Shown piece after piece: positions 35,584-44,100 of a stretch of 64,000 nucleotides of DNA. The notes below the pieces were generated by a model. It was not told the origin of the DNA, searched no databases, and was given only the letters and a program-made list of their open reading frames with translations. The stretch is from contig CAVSLM010000005.1 of assembly GCA_963728895.1 (NCBI GenBank), forward strand, positions 123,358-187,357. Direction: 5' to 3'. The position numbers and the translations under genes are program-made. Position 1 is the first letter of the stretch; every line of letters begins with the position of its first letter. This DNA is from CAVSLM01 sp963728895 (lineage in GTDB: Bacteria > Pseudomonadota > Gammaproteobacteria > JBBQDK01).

Positions 35584-36616
35584 GGCTGTGATCGGCTGGG
35601 ACGTGGGGGGCGCACACGTCAAGGCGGCTCGGCTGGACGAGCACGGGCGGGTACGCCGAGTGCTGCAGCTGCCCTGTCCGCTGTGGCAGGGCCTCGCGCA
35701 CCTCAACGCGGCGGTGGACGAGGCGCTGCAGTACCTGGGCAGCGGAGCCGCTCATCACGCCATCACCATGACCGGCGAGCTGGTCGATCTGTTCCGCGAT
35801 CGCACCGAGGGCGTTCGGCGCCTGGTCAGCGCCATGCACGAGAAGCTTGCGCCCTCCCCGGTGCGCGTGTATGCGGGGCGTCTCGGCTTCGTCACTCCGG
35901 AGCAGGCGCCCCAGCACGACCGGCAGGTCGCCTCCAGCAACTGGCTGGCGAGTGCCACCCTGGTCGCCGGACACCTCACGCAGGGACTGTTCCTCGACGT
36001 CGGCAGCACCACCACCGACGTGGTGCCGCTGCGCGAGGGGACGGTGCAGGCACGGGGCGAGGATGACCATCAGCGCCTGCGCTTCGAGGAGCTGATCTAT
36101 ACCGGCGTGGTGCGCACCTCGCTGATGGCGGTGGCGACGCGCATCCCCTTTGGAGGCGAGTGGGTCGCGGTGATGGCGGAGCATTTCGCGACCATGTCCG
36201 ACGTCTACCGGCTGACCGGTGAGCTTGCGGAGCACGCCGACCAGCTGCCGAGCGCCGATCAGGGCGCCAAGACCGCGGCGGACAGTGCGCGGCGCATTGC
36301 GCGCATGCTGGGTCTGGATGCGGAGTCGGGCTCGGCGGCCGAGTGGCTGCAGGTGGCCCGATGTTTTCGCGAGCGCCAGCTGCAGCGCGTGCATGCGGCC
36401 TGCGAGCGCAGCCTCTCGCGCCGTGCCCCCGATGCCGGCGCGCTGCTGATCGGCGCGGGGGTGGGGCGCTTCCTGGTACGCGTGCTCGCGCAGCGTCTCG
36501 GCCACGGCTACCTCGACTTCGCCGAGCTGCTGGATCTTCGGCAGCTGGAGGAAGGCGACCCTTCCGACTGTGCTCCGGCCGTGGCGGTGGCGTGCCTGGC
36601 GAGGGCCGCCGCGTGA
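35573..36616 (+). CDS. mfnF: Hydantoinase/oxoprolinase-like protein, MfnF-like
   Basis: 347 residues from ATG 35573, overlapping mfnD by 11 bp. The start VIGWDVGGAHVKAARLDEHG and FLDVGSTTTDVVPLREG are ASKHA-type phosphate loops of the hydantoinase A superfamily. Homologs tied to H4MPT-linked C1 transfer include MfnF, which joins the furan unit to gamma-glutamyl-tyramine. Its stop overlaps the next GTG start (GTGA). The role is inferred from family and operon. Confidence 0.78.
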   Translation: MSPEAVIGWDVGGAHVKAARLDEHGRVRRVLQLPCPLWQGLAHLNAAVDEALQYLGSGAAHHAITMTGELVDLFRDRTEGVRRLVSAMHEKLAPSPVRVYAGRLGFVTPEQAPQHDRQVASSNWLASATLVAGHLTQGLFLDVGSTTTDVVPLREGTVQARGEDDHQRLRFEELIYTGVVRTSLMAVATRIPFGGEWVAVMAEHFATMSDVYRLTGELAEHADQLPSADQGAKTAADSARRIARMLGLDAESGSAAEWLQVARCFRERQLQRVHAACERSLSRRAPDAGALLIGAGVGRFLVRVLAQRLGHGYLDFAELLDLRQLEEGDPSDCAPAVAVACLARAAA

Positions 36617-38028
36617 AACCGCCGCTGCTCGCCGAGCTGCCCTACCGGCCCGACAGCGCGCTGCGCTTCGAGGCCATTGCCGACGGGCGCTGGTCGGGCT
36701 TCCTGGACAGCGGGCGCCCGCGCATCCACAGCGCCCGTTACGACATCCTGGTGAGCGATCCCATGCTCACCCTGACCACGCGCGGTGGGCTCACGGAGAT
36801 CCGCTCCGCGCAGTGCGCCGAGCTCTCGCCCGAAGATCCGTTCGCGTTGTTGGGTCGCCATCTTGCCCCGCTCGCGGCGCCCGTGCCCGGCCTGCCGTTC
36901 GCGGGCGGCGCGCTTGGCTATTTCGCCTATGATCTGGCGCGCCGGCTGGAGCGAGTGCCGGAGATCGCGCGCAGCGCCGAGCAGGTGCCGGACATGGCGG
37001 TGGGCATCTACGACTGGGCCCTGATCGTCGACCATCGCGAACGGCGCTGCTGGCTCGTGGGACAGGGGCGCGACCCGCGCACGCGCCGTGGCTGGCACGA
37101 TTGGGTGGCGCTGTTCGGCAGACCGCCGGCGGCGCGCGCGCGCCGCCCGTTCCGTGCCCTCGCCGAGCCGGTCTCGAACATGACCCGCGAAACCTACGCC
37201 CGCGCCTTCGATCGTATCCAGGCGTACATCCGCGCCGGCGACTGCTACCAGGTCAACCTCGCCCAGCGCTTCGCCGCACCCGTGGAAGGCGATCCCTGGC
37301 TGGCCTATTGCGGTCTGCGGCGGGTCAACCCGGCGCCGTTTTCCGCCTATCTGAATCTTCCGTACTGCCAGGTGCTGAGCTGCTCGCCGGAGCGCTTCCT
37401 CGAGGTGCGCGACCGCCTCGTCGAGACCCGCCCCATCAAGGGCACGCGGCCGCGCGATGCCGATCCGCGGATCGACGAGGCGCTCGCCGAGGAACTGCAT
37501 GCCAGCGCCAAGGACCGGGCGGAAAACGTCATGATCGTCGATCTGCTGCGCAACGACCTCGGCAAGGTCTGCGCGGCGGGCTCGATCCGCGTACCGGAGC
37601 TCTTCGCAGTGGAGAGTTTCGCCACCGTGCACCACCTGGTGAGCACCGTGACCGGACGTCTGGCCGATGGGCGCCATGCCCTCGATCTGCTGCGCGGCTG
37701 CTTCCCCGGCGGATCGATCACCGGAGCGCCCAAGCTGCGCGCCATGGAGATCATCGAGGAGCTCGAGCCGCACCGCCGCGGGGTGTACTGCGGGGCGATC
37801 GGCTACGTGGGCTTCGACGGTGCCATGGATACCAGCATCGCCATCCGGACGCTGGTACACGGTGGCGGAACGCTGCGGTTCTGGGCCGGCGGCGGCATCA
37901 TCCACGATTCAGGACGCGAGGCGGAGTACCAGGAAACCTTCGACAAGGCATCCGCGATGCTACGGTGGTTGCAACAGGTGGAGGTGCGGCATGTGGATTG
38001 TGAAGATCGGCGGCAGCCTGGCCACTAA
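36613..38028 (+). CDS. pabB: Aminodeoxychorismate synthase component I (PabB)
   Basis: 471 residues from GTG 36613. Typical chorismate-enzyme segments are GDCYQVNLAQRF, ETRPIKGTRPRDADP, AENVMIVDLLRNDLGKVC and CFPGGSITGAPKLRAMEIIEELEP. The Lys in PIKGT marks PabB rather than anthranilate synthase (PIAGT). It makes aminodeoxychorismate, the precursor of p-aminobenzoate needed by MptG and FolP. Location inside the mfn-like operon suggests dedicated supply. It overlaps mfnE by 38 bp. No pabA or pabC is in view. Confidence 0.93.
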   Translation: MKPPLLAELPYRPDSALRFEAIADGRWSGFLDSGRPRIHSARYDILVSDPMLTLTTRGGLTEIRSAQCAELSPEDPFALLGRHLAPLAAPVPGLPFAGGALGYFAYDLARRLERVPEIARSAEQVPDMAVGIYDWALIVDHRERRCWLVGQGRDPRTRRGWHDWVALFGRPPAARARRPFRALAEPVSNMTRETYARAFDRIQAYIRAGDCYQVNLAQRFAAPVEGDPWLAYCGLRRVNPAPFSAYLNLPYCQVLSCSPERFLEVRDRLVETRPIKGTRPRDADPRIDEALAEELHASAKDRAENVMIVDLLRNDLGKVCAAGSIRVPELFAVESFATVHHLVSTVTGRLADGRHALDLLRGCFPGGSITGAPKLRAMEIIEELEPHRRGVYCGAIGYVGFDGAMDTSIAIRTLVHGGGTLRFWAGGGIIHDSGREAEYQETFDKASAMLRWLQQVEVRHVDCEDRRQPGH

Positions 38029-38653
38029 TGACGCCCTCCTGAGCTGGCTGGAGGTGCTCGGCACCTACGGTTCGGGCGAGGCGGTGATCGTCCCCGGCGG
38101 TGGGCCGTTCGCCGAGCTGGTGGACTCGTCCCAGAACTTCTGGCAGTTCGACGACGCCAGCGCCCACCACATGGCCCTGCTGGCGATGGCGCAGTACGGC
38201 GTGATGATGTCCGGAATGCGTGCCGGCCTGGTGCCGGTGGACAGCGAGCGCGAGCTGCGCCTGGTGCTGGAAGCCGGTGGCGTGCCCATCTGGCTGCCCA
38301 CCGACATGGTGCGCAGCGATCACGACGTGCAGCCTTCCTGGGAGGTCACCTCCGACAGCCTCGCCGCCTGGCTGGCGCATCGCCTCGGCGCCAATCAGCT
38401 GTTGCTGGTGAAGTCGGTGCAGCTCGGCAACCGGGTGATCTCCGCCGACTCGCTGATGCGCCAGGGCGTGGTGGACGCGGCGTTCCCGCGTTACGTACAG
38501 GGCTGCCAGTTCAGCGTGTGGCTGCTCGCCAAGGACCAGCACGACCAGGTCCCGCAGCTCTTCGCAGGCACCGCGACGGTAGGGACGCTGGTGTTCTCGG
38601 AGATGCCCGAAGCCAACGATCCCCGCGTCCCGGTGCGCCCGCGCCCGTATTGA
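37991..38653 (+). CDS. mfnE: Amino acid kinase-family protein, MfnE-like
   Basis: 220 residues starting MWIVKIGGSLATNDALLSWL; the KIGGS glycine loop and VIVPGGGPFAELVD are amino acid kinase-fold hallmarks, and LLLVKSVQLG sits near the second nucleotide-binding loop. MfnE phosphorylates aminomethylfuran phosphate in methanofuran synthesis. The overlap with pabB and proximity of mfnB-, mfnD- and mfnF-like genes support this. The MITE copy begins 22 bp after the stop. Confidence 0.8.
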   Translation: MWIVKIGGSLATNDALLSWLEVLGTYGSGEAVIVPGGGPFAELVDSSQNFWQFDDASAHHMALLAMAQYGVMMSGMRAGLVPVDSERELRLVLEAGGVPIWLPTDMVRSDHDVQPSWEVTSDSLAAWLAHRLGANQLLLVKSVQLGNRVISADSLMRQGVVDAAFPRYVQGCQFSVWLLAKDQHDQVPQLFAGTATVGTLVFSEMPEANDPRVPVRPRPY

Positions 38654-38674
38654 AAAATCGCTCGGTGACAATAT

Positions 38675-39080
38675 CTACTGTACTTTTCATTCTGTTTGGA
38701 ACCTAAGCGGCGATTGGCGCGGATGACCTTCGGCAGGATATCGCGAGCGCTCCTGGCCCGGATGAATCGCCTGGGCCTGGTGTCGTGAATTGGCGAGGTA
38801 CTCGTCGATGGCGGTCACCAGCGCCGTAGGGCGGATAAGCGCAGCGCATCCGCCACCCAGCCACCTCTGGTTCAAAATCCGACTCCGGGACGCCCATTGC
38901 CTCCCTGATTCCCATGACGCCTGATCGCCTTCGCGATCCACTCAGCACGCGAAACGCGACGGGAGCGAAACGGCTTCGTGCACTCCTGACGCGGCCGATC
39001 GTGAATGGCGGATGCGCTCTTATCCGCCCTACCTCCATTGAAGGCTCAAACGTCTCGTCAAGAGTGCACCACTACACTAG
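38675..39080 (-). mobile_element. IS630-derived MITE-like element, copy 2 (inverted)
   Basis: Reverse-oriented partner of the element at 9599-10005, very similar over its whole length. Ends are CTACTGTA (one mismatch to the other copy) and TACACTAG. It carries the same REP-like palindromes and the same transposase-tail remnant. Like copy 1 it lies directly behind a gene end, 22 bp after mfnE. Direct recombination between the two copies would invert the ~29 kb between them. Confidence 0.75.
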
Positions 39081-39233
39081 CTGGCAGGACGCGGCACGGG
39101 AAGAGCGCGCGGGCCGAGCACGCATCGCGAGCACCGACACTTCGCTCCGCCAGCCCACACGGCTGCGCCATCGCGCGCAGCGATCGCGCGGAGCAGATGG
39201 TGCATCGGGTCCACCGCCGCGCGCAGCCGCGAC
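39081..39233. other. Short gap between MITE copy 2 and mfnB
   Basis: No gene is supported. The stretch is GC-rich with several GCGATCGCGCG-like patches. Confidence 0.3.
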
Positions 39234-39989
39234 TTACGGGGAAATCGTGCCGGCGTCGTCATCGAGGGCTGTGCGCACCTGCGCCACGCCCTCGGGTGTC
39301 AGGCGATCGGTCCTGCGCCCACCACAGAGCGCGCCGCGAAAACCCAGATAATGCGGCTGGAGCCGAATCAGCGGCGCAATGTCGGCGGTGCGCAGCGAGC
39401 CCGCCAGACCGGTGATCAGGCCGAGCGCGTGGGCCTCCTGCACGAAGACCTGGAGCCGCTTGTCGTTCTGACAGCGGCGCAGGCCGCCGCTCGATTTGTC
39501 CGCCGTGTCCAGCATCACACCGGCCACGCCGGCGGCTGCCAGCGCTTCGAGCACGCGGAAATCGGGAGACCGGTCGGCGAACAGCACGGCGATGAGGCGC
39601 ACTTCGCCCGCAAGATCGGCAAGCACATCGAGCGTCTCCCGCCCTCCGTCCGATTCGATCAGACCCACCTTCACGTAATCCACGCCGGCGGCTGCCGTCA
39701 TGGCAATTGCGCGCGCGAGCGGCTTTGCGCCCATCGGTGGATCGCCCACGGTCGCGCTCACCGGCCGTCGTCCGACGATCTGTCGCGCGATCGCCCGTAC
39801 CTCGCGCAGCGGCAATGCGCCCAGCGCACCGTCGTGCGGATTCTTGAGGTCGATCAGGTCCGCGCCACCGGCGAACGCCAGCTCGGCTTCGTGCAGGTCG
39901 GTGACGCTCGCAAGCAGGGCAGGGCGGCGTCGTGCAATCTCCGATACGGCAGTGCCTGCGAGAAGTCCTTCGGCCGCGCGCGCATTCAT
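39234..39989 (-). CDS. mfnB: (5-Formylfuran-3-yl)methyl phosphate synthase, MfnB-like
   Basis: 251 residues from ATG 39989; longer starts at 40004 and 40031 fall inside a dispersed repeat and are less likely. DUF556/MfnB features are ALLASVTDLHEAELAFAGG, ADLIDLKNPHDGALGALP, SATVGDPPMG and VDYVKVGLIESD, where Lys residues of LKNP and YVKVG are the expected catalytic lysines. MfnB makes the furan precursor of methanofuran from glyceraldehyde 3-phosphate. It supports local synthesis of methylofuran for FhcABCD. Confidence 0.9.
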   Translation of the reverse strand: MNARAAEGLLAGTAVSEIARRRPALLASVTDLHEAELAFAGGADLIDLKNPHDGALGALPLREVRAIARQIVGRRPVSATVGDPPMGAKPLARAIAMTAAAGVDYVKVGLIESDGGRETLDVLADLAGEVRLIAVLFADRSPDFRVLEALAAAGVAGVMLDTADKSSGGLRRCQNDKRLQVFVQEAHALGLITGLAGSLRTADIAPLIRLQPHYLGFRGALCGGRRTDRLTPEGVAQVRTALDDDAGTISP

Positions 39990-39994
39990 GCAAT

Positions 39995-40075
39995 CGTGAA
40001 GCATGCCAGATCTTCCCTGCCATCCATTCACTTACCGGCCAGCGGCTGGCTGGTGAGATTTTCGGGTTGGACCGC
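39995..40075 (-). repeat. Dispersed hairpin repeat, copy C (short)
   Basis: Minus-strand motifs AAATCTCACCAGCCAGCCGC, GTGAATGGATGGCAGGGAAG and ATCTGGCATGCTTCACGAT match the left half of copies A, B and D. The repeat abuts the mfnB start, so its insertion may have replaced the native 5' region. Confidence 0.7.
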
Positions 40076-40164
40076 GCGCTGCGCGGCGAGCGATGATTAT
40101 CATCCGAATGCTCCACCTGACGCCACCGTGCCGGTGATTCGGAGCGAGCCAGTTCGTCGCGGCG

Positions 40165-40350
40165 CTCGCGCGCCGCAGAATCGCGGTGCATAGCCCCGCT
40201 CCCGCGGTGCCGGCATTCAGGCCGGTAGGAACAACCTGCACCCGCAGGTCACCATGCGCCTGCCGAGCACAAACGAATCCCCCTTTTGTGGGAGCGTCGC
40301 TCCCGGCGGCGCGATGGCGGCCCGCAGGGCCGCGCTTCCCGCGGTGTTCC
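40165..40350 (+). repeat. REP-like palindromes near the DUF447 gene end
   Basis: TGTGGGAGCGTCGCTCCCGG with CGGCGCGATGGCGGCCCGC at 40288-40340, and CGCGCCGCAGAATCGCGG at about 40172. Both match the cluster at 21850-22035. The rest of 40076-40446 holds no gene. Confidence 0.65.
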
Positions 40351-40446
40351 CGCGCGGCGCGTTTCCGCGCCCTTCCGTGTGCATTCGATCCCCGGCCGGA
40401 TTGGGACCGCAGGCTCGTGTTCACGCGCCGCCGGCTGCGTTCCACT

Positions 40447-41022
40447 TCAGGTCCCGCGTTGCGCAATTGCGTGCTCGCGGTGGCGGCGGATGGCGTTCAT
40501 CAGCCACTCCCAGGCCTCGAGCTCCCGGGGGCCGGCGGTCTTTTCGATGGCGATGCGCAGGTAGGCGACTTCCTCGTCGATCTTTCCGGGCGGCAGCATG
40601 TGCAGGCGGCTCACCAGGATCGCGGCTTCCAGCACCGCGGCCTGGGCACGGTTGAAGCCGCGAAACGGAGCATGGGTCGCCTCGTGCACGGCGCGGCACC
40701 GGAGCCGGGGACGACTGGTGTCCTCCTCCACTTCCTCGACCACGACTTCGGTATGGGCCAGCGCGGTGGCGAGCCGCATGCCGGGCACGTGCTCCACGGC
40801 GCACAGCGGCCAGTCCCAATGGCCGGTGAGACAACCCGCGAACACGCGCACGTCGTCGGTGTAATTGATCACCCCGCAGCGCTCGCGCAGCAGATTGTCC
40901 AGCGTACCGGACGGGCGGAAGGGCGCAAGCAACAATAAATCTCCGTTGCGGCGCACACCCATGGGCGCGATGTGGGTGTGTCCGTCGCTGGCGCGGGTGG
41001 TGAGCACGGTCTCGCGGATCAC
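40447..41022 (-). CDS. DUF447 family protein of the methanopterin island
   Basis: 191 residues from GTG 41022, overlapping the previous stop by GTGA. It starts VIRETVLTTRASDGHTHIAPMG and has the DUF447 segments GVINYTDDVRVFAGCL and FRGFNRAQAAVLEAAILVSR. The family is a flavin reductase-like split-barrel fold shared by methanogens and H4MPT-using bacteria. The function is unknown; a step in methanopterin or methylofuran synthesis is inferred from phyletic and local context. Confidence 0.82.
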   Translation of the reverse strand: MIRETVLTTRASDGHTHIAPMGVRRNGDLLLLAPFRPSGTLDNLLRERCGVINYTDDVRVFAGCLTGHWDWPLCAVEHVPGMRLATALAHTEVVVEEVEEDTSRPRLRCRAVHEATHAPFRGFNRAQAAVLEAAILVSRLHMLPPGKIDEEVAYLRIAIEKTAGPRELEAWEWLMNAIRRHREHAIAQRGT

Positions 41023-42425
41023 GAGGAGGCCCCCCGCCCGTGGCGCGCAGCGAGCGTCGCGCCGGGTACGGCATAGTCCTGCTTGTCTTGCTCGGGACGT
41101 TGCACCGCGCAGCCCCAGTCGAGCGCCTGGTCCTGCACGTGACGCTTGCCGAGCTGCCAGGCGATTTGCGCGCGCGCAAGCTCTGTCCCGAGATAGAACG
41201 CATGACCCGCATCGCCCTCGAGCGCGAGGTGCGCAAACAGCTCGAAGGGATCGGTTGCGGTATGGAGGCCTGCGCGGTTGTAGACGTGTATGCCCGCCGC
41301 GCTCACCTCCACGCGGTAGCTGGGATCGCGTATGCCGGCGGCGGTCTCGGCGATCTCCTCCGCGCTGTAGGGAAACGGGTGGCGCTCGTGCAGCGCCATC
41401 AGGTCCTCGGTGAGGCCGCGGGGCAGGCCGTGCGCGGTGCGGGCGGCGAACATCATGCGCCGCGCAACGTCGACCTCGCGCACGGCCCGGCGTGCATGCG
41501 GGCTCACCTGGGTGGTGAGCAGGTTGCGGATGCCGAGCTCGGTGGCCACGCCGATCAGCAGCGTATTGATGCCGGCGGTGTCGGCGTCGGTGAGCTCGGT
41601 GACGTTGCCGACGCCCATGAGGATTTCCGCATCGGGACGCCGCTTGCGCAGCTCGCGGTAGCGCAGCAGCGATTCGGTGAAGCCGAACAGCACCGGGTCC
41701 AGGATGGGGTCGGCGAGATACGAACGACCCCGCGCGTCCAGCGCATCCATGGCGCGCAGCAGCGATTCGAGACTGCCGTGCTCCTGCGGGATCAGCACCG
41801 GCGTGCAGGCAACCTCGTCGGCGATCCACAGCGTGTCCTCGTGCAGGCTGAGCAAGTAATGCGCACCGGCGTTCCCGCCGCGCAGCAGCTCATCGACGTC
41901 CACGGAATCGACGCTGACGCGATAGCCTTCGGCGAGCAGCGCGCCGACGACTTCCTCGAGGTGGGGAAAGGCCGTGTCCGGCAGACAGCCGATGTCGATG
42001 ACGTCGGCACCGGCGGCGGCGTACTCGGCTGCGCGCGCGAGCAGCGCCTCGATGCCGAGCTGCGGAGCGTCGACGATTTCGGCGAAGATCTGCACGTCGT
42101 AGTCATCGAGCGCCGGGCGTACCGCGCCCTGCCCAAAGAAGCGCGGCAGATCCTTGAGCTCGTCAGGCCCGCGCTCGACGGGTATACCGTAGCGCTCGCA
42201 AAGCGCCTGCAGATCGCCGCGGCAGCGTCCCGGCACCAGGATGCGGTCGACACCTTCAGGTGGCGGCATGCGCCGCGCGATCATGTCGGCGGTCATGAGC
42301 CCCGCCACGCTGATGCCGATCTGGTGCACTTCGGGGACGAAGTCACAGGGTTGCATGTCCGCCAGTACCTTGCGCAGGTGGTGCTCGGCGAGCTTCCCGG
42401 TCAGGAACAGGATGCGTTCAGGCAT
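41019..42425 (-). CDS. Dihydropteroate synthase-like protein of the methanopterin island
   Basis: 468 residues from ATG 42425. N-terminal MPERILFLTGKLAEHHLRKV is followed by a TIM barrel with AGADVIDIGCLPD and a MGVGNVTELTDADTAGINTL segment, distantly like FolP. Such proteins are specific to H4MPT users; archaeal relatives are candidates for joining hydroxymethylpterin diphosphate with the ribofuranosyl-aminobenzene phosphate made by MptG. Translationally coupled to DUF447 and dmrX. The reaction is inferred. Confidence 0.8.
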   Translation of the reverse strand: MPERILFLTGKLAEHHLRKVLADMQPCDFVPEVHQIGISVAGLMTADMIARRMPPPEGVDRILVPGRCRGDLQALCERYGIPVERGPDELKDLPRFFGQGAVRPALDDYDVQIFAEIVDAPQLGIEALLARAAEYAAAGADVIDIGCLPDTAFPHLEEVVGALLAEGYRVSVDSVDVDELLRGGNAGAHYLLSLHEDTLWIADEVACTPVLIPQEHGSLESLLRAMDALDARGRSYLADPILDPVLFGFTESLLRYRELRKRRPDAEILMGVGNVTELTDADTAGINTLLIGVATELGIRNLLTTQVSPHARRAVREVDVARRMMFAARTAHGLPRGLTEDLMALHERHPFPYSAEEIAETAAGIRDPSYRVEVSAAGIHVYNRAGLHTATDPFELFAHLALEGDAGHAFYLGTELARAQIAWQLGKRHVQDQALDWGCAVQRPEQDKQDYAVPGATLAARHGRGASS

Positions 42426-42961
42426 GCCAGCCGCTCCTCGATGGCACGGCGCAGCTCCTCCATGTCGAGCACCACGCGGGTGTCCTCGATCTCGCCCAGG
42501 CGTGCGGCGTTCTGCAGGTCGATGCGCCGCGGATAGACCTTCACCATGCGCCTGGGCGCCTCGCTGTCGAGCTCCGGTGCAGTGTCGCAGGCGAACACGA
42601 TGCTCGGGATGCGGCACTTGCCGGCCTGCGCGTAGATGTTGGTGACCAGCGTGTCGGAGATACCCCACACGCACTTGGCGACCGTGTTGGAGGTCGCAGG
42701 CGCAATCACCAGGGTGTGATAGTGGTGGGTGTAGAACAGGCCCACCGGCGCGCCGCTCGCCGTGTTGTCGCGGAACACGCGGTGCTTCGCCTTGAGGTCC
42801 TCCAGGCGATAGCCGTACATATGCAGCACCTCGGCGCCGGCACGGCTCAGGAACACGTCCGTCTCCGGCAGTGCGTCGAGCAGCTGCAGGCATTCGCGCA
42901 CGTAATGGCCCGAGCCGGTGATCGCCCAGGCGAGCCGCCGCTGCTCGCGCTCAGCCGCCAT
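42401..42961 (-). CDS. dmrX: Flavoprotein, dihydromethanopterin reductase-like (DmrX/AfpA)
   Basis: ATG 42961 (MAAEREQRRL) gives 186 residues; the longer upstream frame is Arg/Pro-rich and unlikely. Segments AWAITGSGHYVRECLQLL, VFLSRAGAEVLHMYGY, THHYHTLVIAPATSNTVAKC and IPSIVFACDTAP match FMN-binding flavoproteins of the archaeal AfpA/DmrB type. DmrX reduces dihydromethanopterin to tetrahydromethanopterin. It is first in the minus-strand dmrX-DHPS-like-DUF447 operon, overlapping the next gene by 25 bp. Confidence 0.87.
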   Translation of the reverse strand: MAAEREQRRLAWAITGSGHYVRECLQLLDALPETDVFLSRAGAEVLHMYGYRLEDLKAKHRVFRDNTASGAPVGLFYTHHYHTLVIAPATSNTVAKCVWGISDTLVTNIYAQAGKCRIPSIVFACDTAPELDSEAPRRMVKVYPRRIDLQNAARLGEIEDTRVVLDMEELRRAIEERLACLNASCS

Positions 42962-43224
42962 CGCCGCAGTCCCTGCCCCTGGAGAGGGGGTCGCTGCAGC
43001 CGGCCCCCGGGCGCGGGGTTTCGGCCGAGACCGCCCGATCGGCAGAAGCAGGCGCGGAACCGGCCATCGCACATCCCTCCAAAACGCTTGCACTGCGAGA
43101 CGCAGCAATCTACATACCAGCAAATGCGCACGCGGCGGTCAACGCATGCAGGTGGCGCCGGCTTGCTGCCACCGGACGAAGGTCAATGACGCTGACCCGC
43201 CCCGCATCCTCTCTCCCGGCTCCT

Positions 43225-43668
43225 CCCGCTCGACAGGTTCCGGAAGGTGAGCGGTGGATGCGCTTCGCTTACGACCCACATGGATCCGCCCGCCCGGCGG
43301 GCGCTCGACAGGTTCCGGAAGGTGAGTGGTGGATGCGCTTCGCTTATCCACCCTACATGGATCCGCCCGCTCCGGCGGGCGCTCGACAGGTTCCGGAAGG
43401 TGAGTGGTGGATGCGCTTCGCTTATCCACCCTACATGGATCCGCCCGCTCCGGCGGGCGCTCGACAGGTTCCGGAAGGTGAGTGGTGGATGCGCTTCGCT
43501 TATCCACCCTACATGGATCCGCCCGCTCCGGCGGGCGCTCGACAGGTTCCGGAAGGTGAGTGGTGGATGCGCTTCGCTTATCCACCTGACTACACCGGCG
43601 GGCGCTGACAGGTTCCGGAAGGTGAGCGGTGGATGCGCTTCGCTTATCCACCCTACATGGATTCATGC
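43225..43668 (+). repeat. Tandem array of ~78-bp units, six copies
   Basis: The anchor GACAGGTTCCGGAAGGTGAG recurs at about 43232, 43307, 43385, 43463, 43541 and 43607 (periods 75, 78, 78, 78, 66). Each unit holds the REP-like GTGGATGCGCTTCGCTTATC followed by CACCCTACATGGATCCGC. The central copies are identical. Frames stay open on both strands because the unit is a multiple of three, but the products are simple repeats with no signal or domain. The array separates the dmrX operon from the sigma-54 regulator. Confidence 0.9.
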
Positions 43669-43773
43669 AAGCTGAGCATTGCGATTTCCGCTCCCGCATG
43701 CGGGAGCGGAAGGGGGGGTGGATGGGAAACACAAACCCACCGTCATTCCTTCGGTCTCCAGGGGCGGGACTGA

Positions 43774-43975
43774 CCGGAAATCTCACCAGCCGGCCAGCGG
43801 CTGGCCAGCAAGTGGATCGTGGGGAAGATCTGGCATTCATCGCATTCGACGAACGATGACACCGTGTTTACGCCGCCGGTCTATCCCGGTCCTGACGGTT
43901 TATCCCTCGCCGTGGCTGGGTCTTCACTCAAGTGATCGCTCCGGGCTATCACTTGCGCTCCAGCCCCGCGCAAGG
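43774..43975 (+). repeat. Dispersed hairpin repeat, copy D
   Basis: Starts GGAAATCTCACCAGCCGGCC, then GGGGAAGATCTGGCATTC, CGAACGATGACACCGTG, CTATCCCGGTCCTGACGG and CACTTGCGCTCCAGCCCC. Collinear with copy B on the minus strand at 17768-17995. No coding potential. Confidence 0.7.
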
Positions 43976-44100
43976 ACGCCCGCGAATTCCGCCCGCTCCC
44001 GGGATGCCGGTGAAATTTCCGGGCCAAGGGCGCCAAAGCGCCGCAGGATCCCCGTTCGACCGTCTGCCGGGCAGCTGCGGGCGATGGGGACGCGGCGGCG
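43976..44100. other. Gap before the sigma-54 regulator gene end
   Basis: Holds CCAAAGCGCCGCAGGATCCC, a fragment related to the REP block at 40172. Nothing else is recognised. Confidence 0.3.

Noticed and set aside
43225..43668. Tandem array considered as a CRISPR array
   Set aside because: Spacers are as conserved as the repeats and no cas genes are nearby.
43139..43840. Repeat-peptide frames across the tandem array on both strands
   Set aside because: They stay open only because the unit length is mostly a multiple of three; no signal or homology is seen.
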